From Tetrapyrgos nigripes (lineage: Eukaryota > Basidiomycota > Agaricomycetes > Agaricales > Campanellaceae): a stretch of DNA of 64,000 bases. The position numbers and the translations under genes were made by a program. The first letter of the stretch is position 1. Each line of letters opens with the position of its first letter. The notes under the pieces are model-generated. The model was not told where the DNA came from. It made no database searches and saw only the letters and a list, made by a program, of their open reading frames with translations. This document shows, piece after piece, positions 30,200 to 42,430 of this stretch. Location of the stretch: contig JAACJM010000018.1 in assembly GCA_013368315.1 (NCBI GenBank), forward strand, positions 62,001-126,000, given 5' to 3'.

Positions 30200-32993
30200 T
30201 ATGCCCATATTCTATATTAATCTGTATTTTGTACTCAGATCCAAGAGTTTTTTCATGAGACAGTGAAACCAAGCTGGATGTTAGACTGGGGAAAAGACTT
30301 AACCACCTGATATCACCAAGTAACCAGGGATATAAGCCCACTTGGATAAACCAGGGTACCCAGACAGACTTCAAGGTCATTGGTATAGTGGCCCGTAAGC
30401 TGGGCAGAAATGAGTTACTTTAGCTATATAAGGAATATGACGGTGACAGCGCACACGTCGGGATTCTGCTTCGCATCGCACCTTTCAGTGTGCAGCACGA
30501 CATTGTAAATTATATCATTAATACTTGAATGTCATGCTACTGTGGAATATCTCTCTGACCTGTGCCACGCAATTTTACAAACCAATGGCAGACAGCAGCA
30601 CATATTTCTTGAATATAGTCGTAAGTAGAGTGAGACATTCAACTTCAAGAGGATGCACTGAGGCTTATATATCACTAGAAAAGAGTATATATATTGAAGG
30701 ATCAGTATTAACCAGTCGCAGGAAGTGCACCACCATTTTGTGCTGATGGAATCTCTGCCCGCCGCTTTGGCTTTGCGACGACGACGAGCTCATGTCTAGG
30801 GGTATATGTAATGTACTTCTTGCGTTAAATAGCTTCTGTATGCCATAGGATGGGTTATATATAGTTTTATGCCTATCGGAAACGATGAAGGGTTCTGAAC
30901 TAGAAAGTTACTGTTTCATGTAAGATTTCCTATGTACTTCATAGGACCAAAGTGCTTTAAGAGTGTGCCAAACGCACATAGTTGTAAACTAATGGGATAG
31001 CTTCAGGTTTCATTATATACAGCACTGCCTACCTTCTGAGCACTCTTTTGGCATTTTAAAGCCCCATATAAGTGCTCTCTTCAAGTATGAATGCTGCAAA
31101 ATGGTGAAATTTCGAGTCTTCTACTAACACCATTGTAAGGAATACAGAGCTTATCATTGTATAAAAATTTATGAGGACACTTATACATGTCCTGCACATA
31201 TCCTGACTCAAAGCAGGAGATAGCAATGAGGCAGCAGGAGGATGGGAACTCATGTCAGGTGTGGTGAGTAGCAGTTCCTGACTGAGATGGAGATATGAGA
31301 GGAATAAAATGAGCAATAACCAAGATCTGAAAGAAGATGCACATACCAAAAGACTCAGGACTTAAAGGAAAGGAGGATGAGTGTGTGAGAGTGATTTGAG
31401 TCAGCATGGAACCATGTAGTAAGTACAGTTGAAGTAGCATGTGTGAATACTTGAAAGATGTAAGATTATTAGAGACTACAAGATAAAACCAAGGGAAGGG
31501 ATCATAGACACGTATAAAAGGAGATGCATTAGTGTATGTCCTGAAGAGAACAATAGTTACATGCATGAAAGAGGACGGACATAAGCAGTGAAGCACATGT
31601 TCCAATGCTTGAGTCTCTGGTTGCGGAAGATTGAATCTGGCTCAAAGGGGACTGTAGCTGGCAATCCCTGTTATTTGAATGTAATTCAAAGCAGCAATAG
31701 TTGAAATTCAATGCTTTCAACTGATCCTCTGGGTTAGATCATCACTAGTACTTAGATGCAAGAATTGATATTTGACATGTGTGTTCAGCTGCATTTGCCA
31801 TAATTTGCAACTTATTATTATGAAAATTTGCTTGAGAATAAATAAAGGGACACTGTTCAAGTCACTGATGCTGCTTAGTATTATGCAGAAGGTTTATGAA
31901 GCTGAATACTGTAATACTGATTTCAGTATGTGTCCAGCTTGATTAATCCCTATACGCATGGTTTAGCCACAATCACCCCCACACCAACGACCTCATTAAT
32001 TCCTTGCATCCTAGATAAGCTGCTTTTTCTGGCTTAGCTCCATACGATTCCCATTCTTTCTCTACATTTATTATGTCTACATTCTACAGGTTTCGTATTT
32101 CTTATGCGTTTTCTCCTTCATTATGTCTTTTTGTGATTACTATACCCTTTATGTCTTTTTCTTATGAGTTTCTGTCTTCCTCGCACTCGTTTCAGTCTCA
32201 ATTTACCTCCCATGACCTGCCCAAACTGCCTCAACTCATACTTACTCAGTATTGTATATAAACCAAGTATAAGTACAAAATATATCAAGGTGTTCATCCC
32301 CCAACTTCACAGCCTAAGTTCCTTTCCTAATCAGCCCTATCCAAGCCCACTCAGCCCTATCACAACTATCCAGCTTCTTCTTATAAAGTCCTTTGCCCTC
32401 TACTCCTCACACCCTTGCTGTTTCAATTATATTGGCCAGTATCTGCCATGGTCGATAGATCAGTACCACAATACCCCTCTAAACAGTTTCTTGGACTTAC
32501 TGGGGTTCGAGGAGTTTTCTCTTTAGGTTTATTTCTCTCGTGTCAATACAAGCCATAAAGTTGGTACAGGTTGAAAATTGAAATGGAATGCAAAGGTAAC
32601 CTACAGTTTATGTACTGGTTCGTCGACTCGGATTAAGCCAAAAATTCTCACATAAGGTAATAAAGGACTCTTAATCATGAATAAGTTATAGATCTAGGGA
32701 AATATCAAGGCCATACTACTACATAGCATGGATTGCGCAAGGTAAGCGGTCTCTTCTGGCAGGTACTGTTTGTGAGAATAAATACGATTATTGCCGGTCG
32801 GGACGCCATCAACATAGGGGTGCTTATATGGCTCCTACAAGGACCTTTAACTACTTACTCTTTGAGCTCATATGTATAATGATTAGCGAGTTTTGAAAGT
32901 CGTTCGTGAACAACACAAAACCATAGAACTTCATGCCTAGTGTCCCAGGGTCATTTTGGATTATGCAGTCTTTGCGGGTCAAGGTGCATACTA
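30200..32993. other. Interior of the outer element without recognised genes
   Basis: Only short frames in both strands, none with a domain I can name. A TATATAAGG-like box at about 30425 could be a promoter. The region from 32000 to 32550 is pyrimidine-rich on the plus strand. It may hold further old insertions. Confidence 0.4.
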
Positions 32994-33208
32994 TGGTGCA
33001 ACACGCTTAGTCACCGCTACTTTTGTACAAGGGGTCCGGCCCACTCAAATTTCAAGATTTTTCTTATTGGTCTTACAGATCGCTTTCTTTTAAGAAGAGG
33101 AACAAGACTATCAGACAGATTTTTGGTAGAGTCTGTATTTACGAAGTTCAATTTCTGAAATTTGCACTCCTTCTTTATATGGAAGGTCCTTCTATATATA
33201 GTAACTAG

Positions 33209-34592
33209 CTATGTATCAAATTGCCTTGCCAGAGTCTCTGGGACTCGTCTATGCGATTTATACTTCCTCGAACTGAACTGGCGCACACATAACTGTGCAT
33301 CCTTTGCTCCCAACCCATCCCTGTATGCTGAAATCCAACGTTTGGTGCGGAGTTCCCATTTTTGAATGGTCTTGATGTCAACTGACTTCATTGACAAGGG
33401 AAGATTTGCCTTCAGTGTATCGAAGGTGTAATCACAGTTGTCATGAAGAAATTTCTTTGAAGCGCCCCAAAAATACTCAATAAAATTGAGTTCGCAGTGA
33501 TACTTCGGAAGAAAGAGGCAGTAATGACCAGCGTTGTCAATGGTCTCCTGCACGAGAGACTTCTGTTCCTTGAAGTCAGGCTGATGATCAAGAATCTGCT
33601 TCGCACAGCAGTCAGTCTTTTTTGGTTCACAGCCATTCTTACACTGCATTTTGAGACCTGGAACCCAAAGACCTCGTTCTTCCAATACAACCTTCATACC
33701 CTTTGCCTGATTCTTATACTCTTCATACTTCTTCGGAGGATTGGAGCCAAATACCATGGACTGAGAGACCCTTTCACCATTCTTCACGAACCATCCATCA
33801 CGAAGCCGAGCTTGTTTGCCTGCTGGATTAAAGTTCATTCGGCTGGTCAGAAGTGCATCTGTGCCATAAGCGGAATGTCCTTGCGAGTTGTCGATGAGAA
33901 ATAAAGCCTTCTTTCCTGGATGAAGCTCTTCAAATGCAGGAATAATCTTTTCCTTGAGCTATAGAGTGTAACAGATTGTTATTGGACATTAAAGACTATT
34001 AACAATGAAAAGAATCATACTTGTTTAATGAAGAGTTCTCCGTTCCAATAGCCATTGTAATTCTTCCCATATTCCAAAATCTCTCCCGCTGCCTCGATAT
34101 GACCCACAGTTGAGCAAATGACACCACTATAGTGAAGGCCACACCCAGGGCCTTTTTTCCGAATTGGTTGTTCTCCTTCCAAAACCCAGCCCTTCTTTTT
34201 CCCATCATTGGCCTGTACTGTCATCTCATCATGAGCCACAACAACGACTTCACCTCCACCTGGAAAGAGCTTGGGAATAGGGATGTCGAGGTTATCCGGA
34301 CTGTATTCAACCAATCGATCATGGTAAGAATCATATTCTGGGATAAAACGAGATTGTCGGTCATCCACCACATCCAGCCTCTCGTGCCCATCATAATAAA
34401 GCACCTTTGAGTGCTCCGTAAACTTGAATCCCTCAACCATCATGAGACGGCGACATGTCTCTGTACTGATGCCCCGCTTCAACTTCAACTGGATCCACGG
34501 AAATAATGTCTGCTCAATATACTTTTTGAGCCCCTGAGCCATTTCCGACTCAACATCCTTCATATATTCCCTCCCTGCAGCGTTCGGTATCA
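33209..34592 (-). pseudogene. DDE transposase, C-terminal exons
   Basis: Two exons on the minus strand: 34592-34021 and 33958-33209, joined by a 62-bp GT-AG intron with the frame kept. Catalytic residues visible are Asp in VVAHDEMTV, Asp in LFLIDNSQGHS and Glu in ELNFIEYFWG, a DDE triad of the Tc1/mariner-like type. The exon after the second Asp has a cysteine cluster (CKNGCEPKKTDCCAKQ). The upstream part of the gene (37202-35893) is separated by the insertion, so this copy is broken although each half has an open frame. Enzyme class is sure; exact superfamily is not. Confidence 0.85.
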
Positions 34593-34600
34593 TTTCCTCA

Positions 34601-35884
34601 TTACGAGGCCTCTTAAAGGCCGAGTTAACTTAGGTCGACTTTCGCAATCTTCCCACGCCTGCAGATTTGTATTGCGGTCTCTACGACAACTGAATTGCGG
34701 TCTGGACCGGGTCCAAGGACTATGTAATGACGTTGACAACCACGACGTCATGCCAGCGTCGTGCTTCACGGGATATACGATGCATCCACGGCTTTCTCTC
34801 CGGAAGTATAGTCATAGGCTCGGTTCCATCCGTTCGGTTCGAACTCTGCCGGTCGTTCGGTGATCACGCCCCATTCAAACTCCGCCAGGGCGCTTTTCTA
34901 CCAACCGGCTGGGAACGAGTCTAGTATAGTCATACTATCCCCTGTTTGCCTGCACTCACCGCCCTACTTCCTCAGCCTCAACGCCCTCGTAATTCTTGCC
35001 TCTCCATTGTCCATTTAATTTACCTTAGAAATTGTTTTCATGGTTTCAAACTCCGAGTCCCACCCCTATTAGCTGGCGCTCATCAAGCGCTCATTCGGAG
35101 TCATCTGGCATGATGGTCGAGAATCTGATGACATCGTAAACGGTTTTCTTGGACCAGCTGTAACCAACGCGTCCTTGTCTTCTCCCCGTTCCTCACCGCG
35201 CCCAGCTTCACCAGTGTTCTGCTCATGATTCCTGCACTTTTCAACCTACACAATACCAGGGTTGGTCATAGACTAACTAATACCCGTCAGTTTAAACCAA
35301 AGTCTGGACTCTGTCGATGCTGGTCTATACCGCGGTCGACAGATAACCGAGGAAAGATTCCTACAGGGTGTTTGCCGCCCAGAATGGCAAGGCTGGAAAC
35401 AGCCAACTGCAGCCAGATGCCATCAGGCAAGGCCTGATCTACTTATCGATCGACCAGTGTCAATCCGCTAAACCCAAAATATATAGTCCAGACCGTAGTC
35501 AATAGTTGAGCATTGACTCTCTCTCTTTGCTTTGCCCTCCTTCTCCCCATCTTGTATGCATGTTGCTGGAGCCAGACCCAGTTTTACCAACATTCCCTCC
35601 AGTTGGTTGCCAGTGGGTAATCATAGACTATATACCTGAGGGAAGCCAAAATGTGTCTCAAAAAAATATTACCACACAATGATTGTGCACAGATAAGTGC
35701 AGTCTGTTTAAACTGCAATCAGTGTTCACTGCTCTTCATCCACTGTTATGTTTAATACCATACTTATTTTTCTGATAATACTCTGACAGTAGCAATTACA
35801 TACTTAATGTAAGAATATTGTGATATTAGTAAACTTTATTGAGGGAAAGAGGCCTTGTGATTTGCCATGCGAAGCAGTGGTCCC
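34601..35884. mobile_element. Insertion inside the transposase gene, 8-bp duplication
   Basis: TTTCCTCA is duplicated at 34593-34600 and 35885-35892. The insert begins TTACGAGGCCTCTTAAAGGC and contains a second block (35046-35180) that matches the SINE-like repeat at 48866-49075. No terminal inverted repeat and no ORF with a domain were seen. A SINE with additional sequence, or a composite, is the best guess. An 8-bp duplication alone would also fit a hAT element. Confidence 0.65.
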
Positions 35885-35892
35885 TTTCCTCA

Positions 35893-37202
35893 GTTCAGAA
35901 ACTTGGCCAGCTTCTCTGGATTCACGGACCATTTATTTGAGCGAAGGTATGAGCGTATTTCGGCGCAAAGCGTGGGATCACTGAATAGCGAAAAGACTTT
36001 TGCATGACAGCCACGGTCTGATGTTGGTAACTCTCTCTTCTCAACCCACACGCGCACCCAGACCCTGACCATCCTCCCTCCCCATCCTCGAGAAAACCCA
36101 TGAGCAGCAGCTGCAGCACTTGACGCGGGAACGAATCTCTCATTACGCTTGACGACCATTGTCAGGGTGCTCTCGATAGCACGAGCACGATAGTCTTGGA
36201 GTGAGTGCCGGCCAGCATGAAAGGTCGTCTTTTTTGACCGGTTCAGCTTTTGGATTGCGGTAAGGGCAGCACTCCACTCGTTACGCCTCGCCTCTCGTTT
36301 TTTCACTCGCATCTCCAACACAGAGACATCAAGCTTTCGACGTTTCGGAGCAGGAAGGTTGCGGACACCAAAATCTTGGGGAATCGGAGCATGAGGTGTG
36401 TCTGGTTGTGAAGAGGAACCCGCAGTGGACTCGGAAGGAAGTGGTACGTCGTTTTCATCATTTTCGTCATCCTCTGACTCGTACCCATCATCTGAGACCA
36501 AGTCTGACAGATATCCCGTAAATATTTCTTCTGACTCGGTCACTCTGGATTCGGAATTTGACAGTGGAGGCTGAGAAGGACTTGTTGAAGGGTTGGGAGC
36601 AGCAGGAGGGGCAGGAGCCGGATTTTTGATGAAGAAAAAGTTGCGCATCATATCGGCACCAGCACTGGGATTTTGGTGAGTAATGTCCAGTATGAATGAA
36701 AGAGCTCAACGTACCTTTTTCTCAGAGAGGCATCCTCCTTACTCTTTTCCAGTGCCTTGGCCTTGTGGAGGTACTGTGTCCGCTTCGCAGTCCCAGTATA
36801 AACTCCTGACTTTAACTGGGTTTCTGCCTTCTTCCACTCCTTGTTCGACATCTTTCCAGCCTGCCCATTGACCTTTTCATAAAGTGTTTGCAAAGATTCC
36901 AGCACTGCAGCCTCCTCTTCCACTTCAGTCTGCAACAAAGCCCTCGTCTCCTCTGCCGAGCCATCAGCATCCTCAAATTCCGAGTCTGTCCCATCATCTG
37001 TAGTATTCCAAACATAATCCGAGTCTTCACTGCTGTCAGATTCTGGGATATGGTTAACTGTCCCATCCCAATCACAGATTTCGTCGTCGTCATCAGTCTC
37101 CTCGTCTGAGTCAGGAGTGTTCGAAGCTTCTTGTTTCTTTGCTTTGGCAGCTCGGGCCCACGCCGCTCGTTCTTTGAGCTGTTTTTGACGTTTTGTTGGC
37201 AT
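35893..37202 (-). pseudogene. DDE transposase, N-terminal exons
   Basis: Exon 37202-36715 starts MPTKRQKQLKERAAWARAAK and has an acidic Asp/Glu-rich stretch, then SNKEWKKAETQLKSG. A 50-bp GT-AG intron joins it to 36664-35893, with a proline/serine-rich part followed by the basic, possibly DNA-binding block WGGRMVRVWVRVWVEKRELP and ending KLAKFLN. There the insertion's duplication creates a TGA. The family's next residues are found at 34592, across the insertion. The ATG at 37202 is preferred over a TTG upstream. Confidence 0.8.
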
Positions 37203-37620
37203 TCGAGTGTAGATATGCAAGTAGATTTGTTTTCGAGGAGTAGAAGGAGTCTAGGAATAGATATGTACGCTACCCAATGTCCCGCTCAGCGTAGGCTCTA
37301 TGATTAGCCTGTCGCCGCTCTATGGCTTAAAAAATTTTCCGCTGTCCGGCCAAATTTGCACTTGTACATAAGTAGTGGTGACTAAGCGTGCTGCACCATA
37401 GGCACCTGTTGTTCATATTCCTGTACATTGCACAATTCCTTTCCTTTAAGTGAACCGACCAGTCGCATGTACCTACAATATTTTACTACATAATTCCCTG
37501 CAACGTGCGTACACGGGTGTCGGGGGTCCAATTTCCATATCAGTGCTGCCGACTGACCGGCAGAACCGCTTAAAGTGAGCGAGGCTCTCCGGGGCAAGCG
37601 AGGCCTTCTGGGTTTCCATA

Positions 37621-37914
37621 TTATTGAGCTGCTTGAGACCGTGCTCAAGGTGGAAGAAGAGTTCTGTTTGACATTGTGCTAAGATAGCTCCCTTTATACT
37701 TCTTTTGCCCTCCATCGGAATAGTGTTGGATAAGTAGTAGTACTCCTAAAAAAAAATCTGTCAGTGCATCACTTCGTCTTCAAATCCCATTCTGATACCA
37801 AGATTTTATGACTGGTTTCAAGATGAACCCCATGTATGGCTTCCTTAATCAAGAGGAGTCCTGCCCCGAGCTTCCCAAGACACAGAAATAAGGTCGAAGG
37901 CACTCTATTTGGAG
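37621..37914. repeat. Repeat R1, copy B, right part, with gene-family exon piece
   Basis: Starts TTATTGAGCTGCTTGAGACC, continuing the copy interrupted at 30114. From about 37775 it matches the third exon of the gene at 61936-63285 (ending GGCACTCTATTTGGAGT). A second SINE-like head (TACGAGGCCTCTTAAAGGCC) follows at once. Confidence 0.85.
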
Positions 37915-38309
37915 TTACGAGGCCTCTTAAAGGCCCAGTTAACTTATGTCGACCTCGAAATCATCTTGCAGCATCGTTTAAGAGGAATTTCGAACAGCGA
38001 ATGATAGGCGGATCACGGGGAGCCCTGAAACAGCGACCCCCCTGGGTATATTTCGACGAGATGAGGCTCAGCAGCTCTCTACTAATATGTACATGTAAAT
38101 ATGGGAGTGGAGGGCGGGTGACGCAAAAAACTACGTTGGATACTTATAGACTCGTGAGGAGAAATGAAAGTAAGGAGAAGGTGGGGGCGAGACTCTCGGG
38201 TTTAAGTACAAACTACAGAAAGGAGTAGAAGAGGGAACTGATCTAGAGTATCATAGGAATAAATCCCGATATATTAAGGTAATTAAGGAACGAATGGAAG
38301 AAATCGAGA
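37915..38309. other. Stretch between R1 and the second Gypsy element
   Basis: Begins with a SINE-like head of about 45 bp. The rest has no recognised content; a 130-codon open frame here mixes the R1-linked exon piece with unrelated sequence and is not taken as a gene. Confidence 0.45.
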
Positions 38310-38313
38310 GACG

Positions 38314-39363
38314 GTGGCATATAAAGAACACGTTAGGATGGTTTTGGACCGTCTTCGCGATGCCTCATTATACGCTAATCCTCGCAAATGTGAATTTGAC
38401 CGCTCCGAGGTTGAATTCCTTGGATATATCGTTAGCGCTGCAGGTCTGGAGATGAATCCGAAGAAGCTATCAACAATCGTCGATTGGCCCGAGCCCAAAA
38501 CCCTTAAGGAGTTACAATCATTCCTAGGGTTTACCAATTTTTATTGCCGATTCATAGATCATTATTCCAAAATAGCTCTCCCTCTGACAGATCTCACTCG
38601 AAAATCTCCCTCCTTTCATTTCAATGACTCTGCGAGATCAGCATTTCAGGAACTTCAGAAACGTTTTACAACTGCCCCTGTCTTATCACACTTCCAACCA
38701 TCATCTCCTATTACCCTCGCTACCGACGCCTCTGACTTCGCCATCTCCGTACTTCAACAATCTGACTCTTCAGGTCATCTCCATCCCATCGCATTCTTTT
38801 CTCGCAAGCTATCCCCATCCGAAATCAACTATGATATTCATGATAAAGAACTCCTCGCCATCATCGAATCCTTTAAAGAATTCCGCCACTGGCTCTCAGG
38901 TTCACCGTTTCCCATTCGGATCACTTGTGATCACAAGAACCTCGAGTATTTCATGCGGTCGCAACTACTTAATCGTCAACAGGCTCGTTGGGCCATGTTC
39001 CTTTCGGAATTCGATTTTCAACTTCACTGGGCACCTGGTCATGAAAATGTAGCAGATGCAGCTTTGAGACGGGCGGATTATGTGCCTCAGAAGGAGGATG
39101 AAGTCAAGCAGATGCAGCTACACACTGTTCTTTCCACCTACAACACTTCTCCCCTATTCCACAATACTTCCCTTCCACCATCTTCACACTCTCTCAATCT
39201 TCTTTCCACAATCGATGCCTTCTCTACCATCACTCTTGACAACTCACACTTACTCGACCAATTCCTTACCGCATATAGAGAAGATCCGGATTGGAGAATG
39301 GCTATTGCAGCCAGAGATTCTTCATTCAAACTTCACAATGACCTCGTCTTTCACAATAACTGA
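38314..39363 (+). pseudogene. Gypsy RT end and RNase H
   Basis: The frame enters in the thumb part of RT (VEFLGYIVSAAGLEMNPKK, SFLGFTNFYCRFIDHYS). RNase H follows with TLATDASDFAISVLQQ, HDKELLAIIESFKEFRHWL and TCDHKNLEYF, ending at HWAPGHENVADAALRRADY. A TGA at 39361-39363 interrupts the reading just before the LYVPPSLR block that leads into integrase, at a place where an Arg (CGA) is likely. The palm motif of RT is not present, so the element lost its 5' half before or during integration. Confidence 0.9.
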
Positions 39364-40896
39364 CTTTACGTTCCTCCATCACTCCGTTCCACCATCGTAG
39401 CTTCGAGACACGACAGCGTCATCTCTGGTCACCCAGGCCGTGTTCGTATCTTAAGTTTAGTCTCTCTCGATTATTCTTGGCCGGGTATGACTACATACAT
39501 CAGACGTTATGTTGAGGCATGCGACACTTGTTCCCGCATCAAGGCTCCGCACCACAAACCCTATGGTCTACTACAACCTCTTTCCATCCCCCATCGGCCC
39601 TGGCAAGCCATCACCATGGATTTCATCGTGAAATTACCAGAATCACATGGTTACGACTCTATTCTAGTTGTATGCGACAGACTCACCCATGCAGCTCATT
39701 TTATTCCGTGTTGTGAATCCATGACCACCTCCGAACTCGCTTGGATTTTTCTTGATCGTGTATTTCGACTGCACAGTCTTCCACAATCTATCATTGAGGA
39801 TTGAGGATCACTCTTCGTCTCTAATTTTTGGAGCGCATTACTCAGCCATCTTTCCATTGATACGAAAACTTCCACTGCCTATCACGCTCAAACGGACGGT
39901 CTCACCAAACGAACAAATCAGACATTGGAAACGTACTTACGGGCTTACGTCTCGTACCAACAGGAGGATTGGATCGACTATCTCCCCTTAGCAGAATTCG
40001 CTTTCAACAATCACGAAAAATCTCTCTACCAAACACACTCCCTTCTTCGCAAATCTTGGATATCATCCCACTTTCCAACCAACTCTTACCACTCTTTCCA
40101 CTGTTCCCGCTGCCAACGATCTCGCCAAATGACTGGAAATCATTCATTCGGAATTAAAGGCCGAACTTGCACACGCTCAGGAGCACCAAGCAAAATATTA
40201 CGACAAACGCCACACGCCACAACCAACATTCAAGGAAGGGCAACTCGTATGGCTCCTTCGTCGTAACATACGCTCCACGAGACCATCAGAAAAACTTGAT
40301 CACCGTCGTCTCGGACCTTTCCCTATCGTAAAAGCAATTCACGAGCGCGCATTCTTACTCAAACTTCCTACCTATCTTTCTCGACTTTATCCCGTTTTCA
40401 ACGTCTCACTTCTCGAACCCTATATGATCCCTCCGAATTTCACCCTCATGCCGATCCCATTCCTATCACATTACCTGACGACTTCCCTATCATTTACTCC
40501 ATTCTCGATGTCAGAAAAGTTGGGCATCGCTTCAATTACTTGTGCCATTTCAAAGACTCTTCTGATGACGATGACACTTGGCTCTCATTTTACGATATTC
40601 CCTCCACATATAACCATATCATTGAACGATTCCACCGTACTCATACACGTGCCCCACGACCTCACGACCTCATGCTACATAAATCTTACGACTCTAATAC
40701 GATACTTAACGACTCTCCACTTCCAACTGACTCCAACATTCCTTCTACATCGATTCCTAACTTTGTTCCTCATCCCCCTACTCCGAAACTACCTTCTCTC
40801 AACCCGAAAACCAACTACACACCTCCCGCTCACGCCGTCTCACGCACTGGCCGGAAAATCAAGCCACCGGAACGCTACGATCCACCGTTAAAGTAG
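39364..40896 (+). pseudogene. Gypsy integrase and chromodomain-like tail, broken
   Basis: The zinc finger (H...H...CDTC) lies near 39409-39540. The core has MDFIVKLPESHGYDSILVVCDRLTH (first Asp) and YHAQTDGLTKRTNQTLE (catalytic Glu near 39920). Stops and frame changes: TGA at 39802-39804 where RGS is expected, a frame change near 40045, and a 2-base insertion near 40420. The tail from 40424 includes ILDVRKVGHRFNYLCHFKDSSDDDDTW, similar to a degenerate chromodomain, and ends at 40896. Confidence 0.88.
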
Positions 40897-41049
40897 TCCT
40901 TTCTTTCTCGAGTAGTGGCAAACTTTTCCTGCGAGAGTGGTTCTGTCCCAAAGGGTTCTCCTCCCAGGTTTTTGATGTTACCCTACCATGGCCTTTGGTA
41001 GTACTTAACTTACAAAATTTTTCTTTCTGTGAACTTAGAAGGAGGATAA

Positions 41050-41500
41050 TGTAACGATCGCCTTGGTCGGTAATCTGTAGTACTTACATGTTTCATACTT
41101 CATACTTCCTTTCATTGATACTTCATACTTCCTTTCATTGATACTTCATACTTCCTTTCATTGATACTTCCTAGTATTTCATATGCTCATTACTTCCAAG
41201 TTCTCTTACTTGTTTCTTATGATACTTGTCTCATATGATCCGGATTTATAGTACTTAAGCTTGTATTCTAGTAGTACTTTAGTCAAATCAACTCTAGTTT
41301 TCTCTCTTATTTCCTTCCTTAGTTGTCAGCTTTAAGGGTCTTGGCTTACATACAGCCTACATAAAAACCTGGATTTTTACCATAATGGGCTGGTAGCACC
41401 TTCTAGCATGATTCTACTATTTTCTGAAGAAATATTCGCCCTATGGGATGAAAATACGGAGTGTTGGCAGTCAACATGTTGACTGCCACCGTGAGAACCC
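41050..41500 (+). repeat. 3' LTR of the second Gypsy element (right end uncertain)
   Basis: Starts TGTAACGATCGCC directly after a purine tract. It contains three tandem copies of a 23-bp unit with TTCATACTTCCTTTCATTGA (41099-41166) and a TTATAGTA box at about 41248. No matching 5' LTR is in the window, so the end is only bounded by the sequence change near 41500, where a GATA microsatellite begins. Confidence 0.6.
41465..41488. repeat. 24-bp perfect palindrome
   Basis: The sequence TGGCAGTCAACA and its exact inverse meet at 41476/41477. It can form a cruciform or hairpin and lies at the probable LTR end. A (GATA)n-like run follows at about 41503-41520. Confidence 0.85.
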
Positions 41501-41835
41501 AAGATAGATAGATAGATAGAAATACACGGCACGGTCCTCTACGAACATGCCGGATGTAGACGTGGTATAGCCCGCCACGGCCTACGTCTACTCTAAGCTC
41601 TTACCAATGAAATCGAGCATGTCAACATCATGATGGTAGTCCCACAGCAGGTGATTAGATCAGGAGCTTGCACAGCTAAATCAGAATTGTCGACTCGTGT
41701 TTGATGATGCACTGAAAATTGAGATGGAAGGAGAAAAAGTGTACAATTGTCTGGCATAGAACCTGGATTACTTAACTGGCTCAAACCACACTAGAAATGA
41801 GAGACTTTGGTGAAATATGAGAGTGAGCTGAGAGT

Positions 41836-42430
41836 GATTCTGAGTGAAGTTATGATTTTGAGTGCAGATTGCGAGGATTTAGGAGATTGTTTTGATAGAA
41901 TACGGGGTTGAGGTGAGCTGAGAGTGAAGTGGAAAAAGATATGACTCTGAGTGCAGAATGCAAGGTATTAGGAGAGGGTTTAATACTGAGTACAGGGTTG
42001 GGGTGAAAGCAGGGTAGATTAAAGATATTGACCTTGAATGTGGATTCAAGTTGCAAGGCTGGAGAGAAGGGAATGCTTGTAATGGGAAGTGGAATTTGTG
42101 ATGATGCTGTGAGTGAGGTAGAGCAAAGATATTGATTCTGGGTGTAGATTGTGAAGGACGAAAAGAAGGTAGAGTTAGGGTAATGCAAAGGACAGTGATA
42201 GTGGGATGGCAGATTATGAAAGCTTGATGAAGAGAAGAAATTGATTTTGAGTAGATTGACTTCATAGCGAGAGTCAAGGCAGAATGGATTTGATGATATT
42301 AGATTTATGGTGTAAGATGGAGTGAGGGCCAATAGTATTGGATCAGTGATGTGAAGCTGAGTTTTGTGACTTGGGATGGAGGATATAAAGCATTGGTGGT
42401 GTTTACAACTGAAATGCAATGGCACAGTGG
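41836..42430. repeat. Degenerate tandem repeat region
   Basis: Phrases such as GATTYTGAGTGCAGATTG and AAAGATATTGA recur about every 70-120 bp from 41850 to 42250. The open minus-strand frames here are products of the repeat. No gene is supported. Confidence 0.6.

Larger units (their letters stand above)
32994..37398 (-). mobile_element. Inner TIR element with DDE transposase, 4.4 kb
   Basis: Left end TGGTGCAACACGCTTAGTCA and the inverse of the right end TGGTGCAGCACGCTTAGTCA continue as inverted repeats for about 40 bp with four differences. TA lies on both sides (32992-32993 and 37399-37400), as in Tc1/mariner-like insertion. The transposase is on the minus strand and is split by a later insertion at 34601-35884. 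Without that insert the element is about 3.1 kb. Confidence 0.82.
30115..37620. mobile_element. Outer TIR element, 7.5 kb, with nested insertions
   Basis: Left end TATGGAAACCTGGAAGGCCT and the inverse of the right end TATGGAAACCCAGAAGGCCT agree at 21 of 25 positions. TTATTG flanks both sides (30109-30114 and 37621-37626), and two R1 copies elsewhere show the uninterrupted GTTATTGAGC site. The only transposase inside belongs to a second, inner TIR element, so the outer element may be non-autonomous. Confidence 0.8.
38310..41050 (+). mobile_element. Second Ty3/Gypsy element, 5' truncated and decayed
   Basis: Starts inside reverse transcriptase and continues through RNase H, integrase and a chromodomain-like tail, then a purine-rich tract (AGAAGGAGGATAA) and an LTR start. 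It belongs to another Gypsy lineage than the element at 1-5575, as its sequence and LTR differ. No gag, protease or 5' LTR is present. Confidence 0.88.

Noticed and set aside
41850..42425. Minus-strand open frame of 191 codons
   Set aside because: It lies in degenerate tandem repeats and gives a low-complexity translation without domains.
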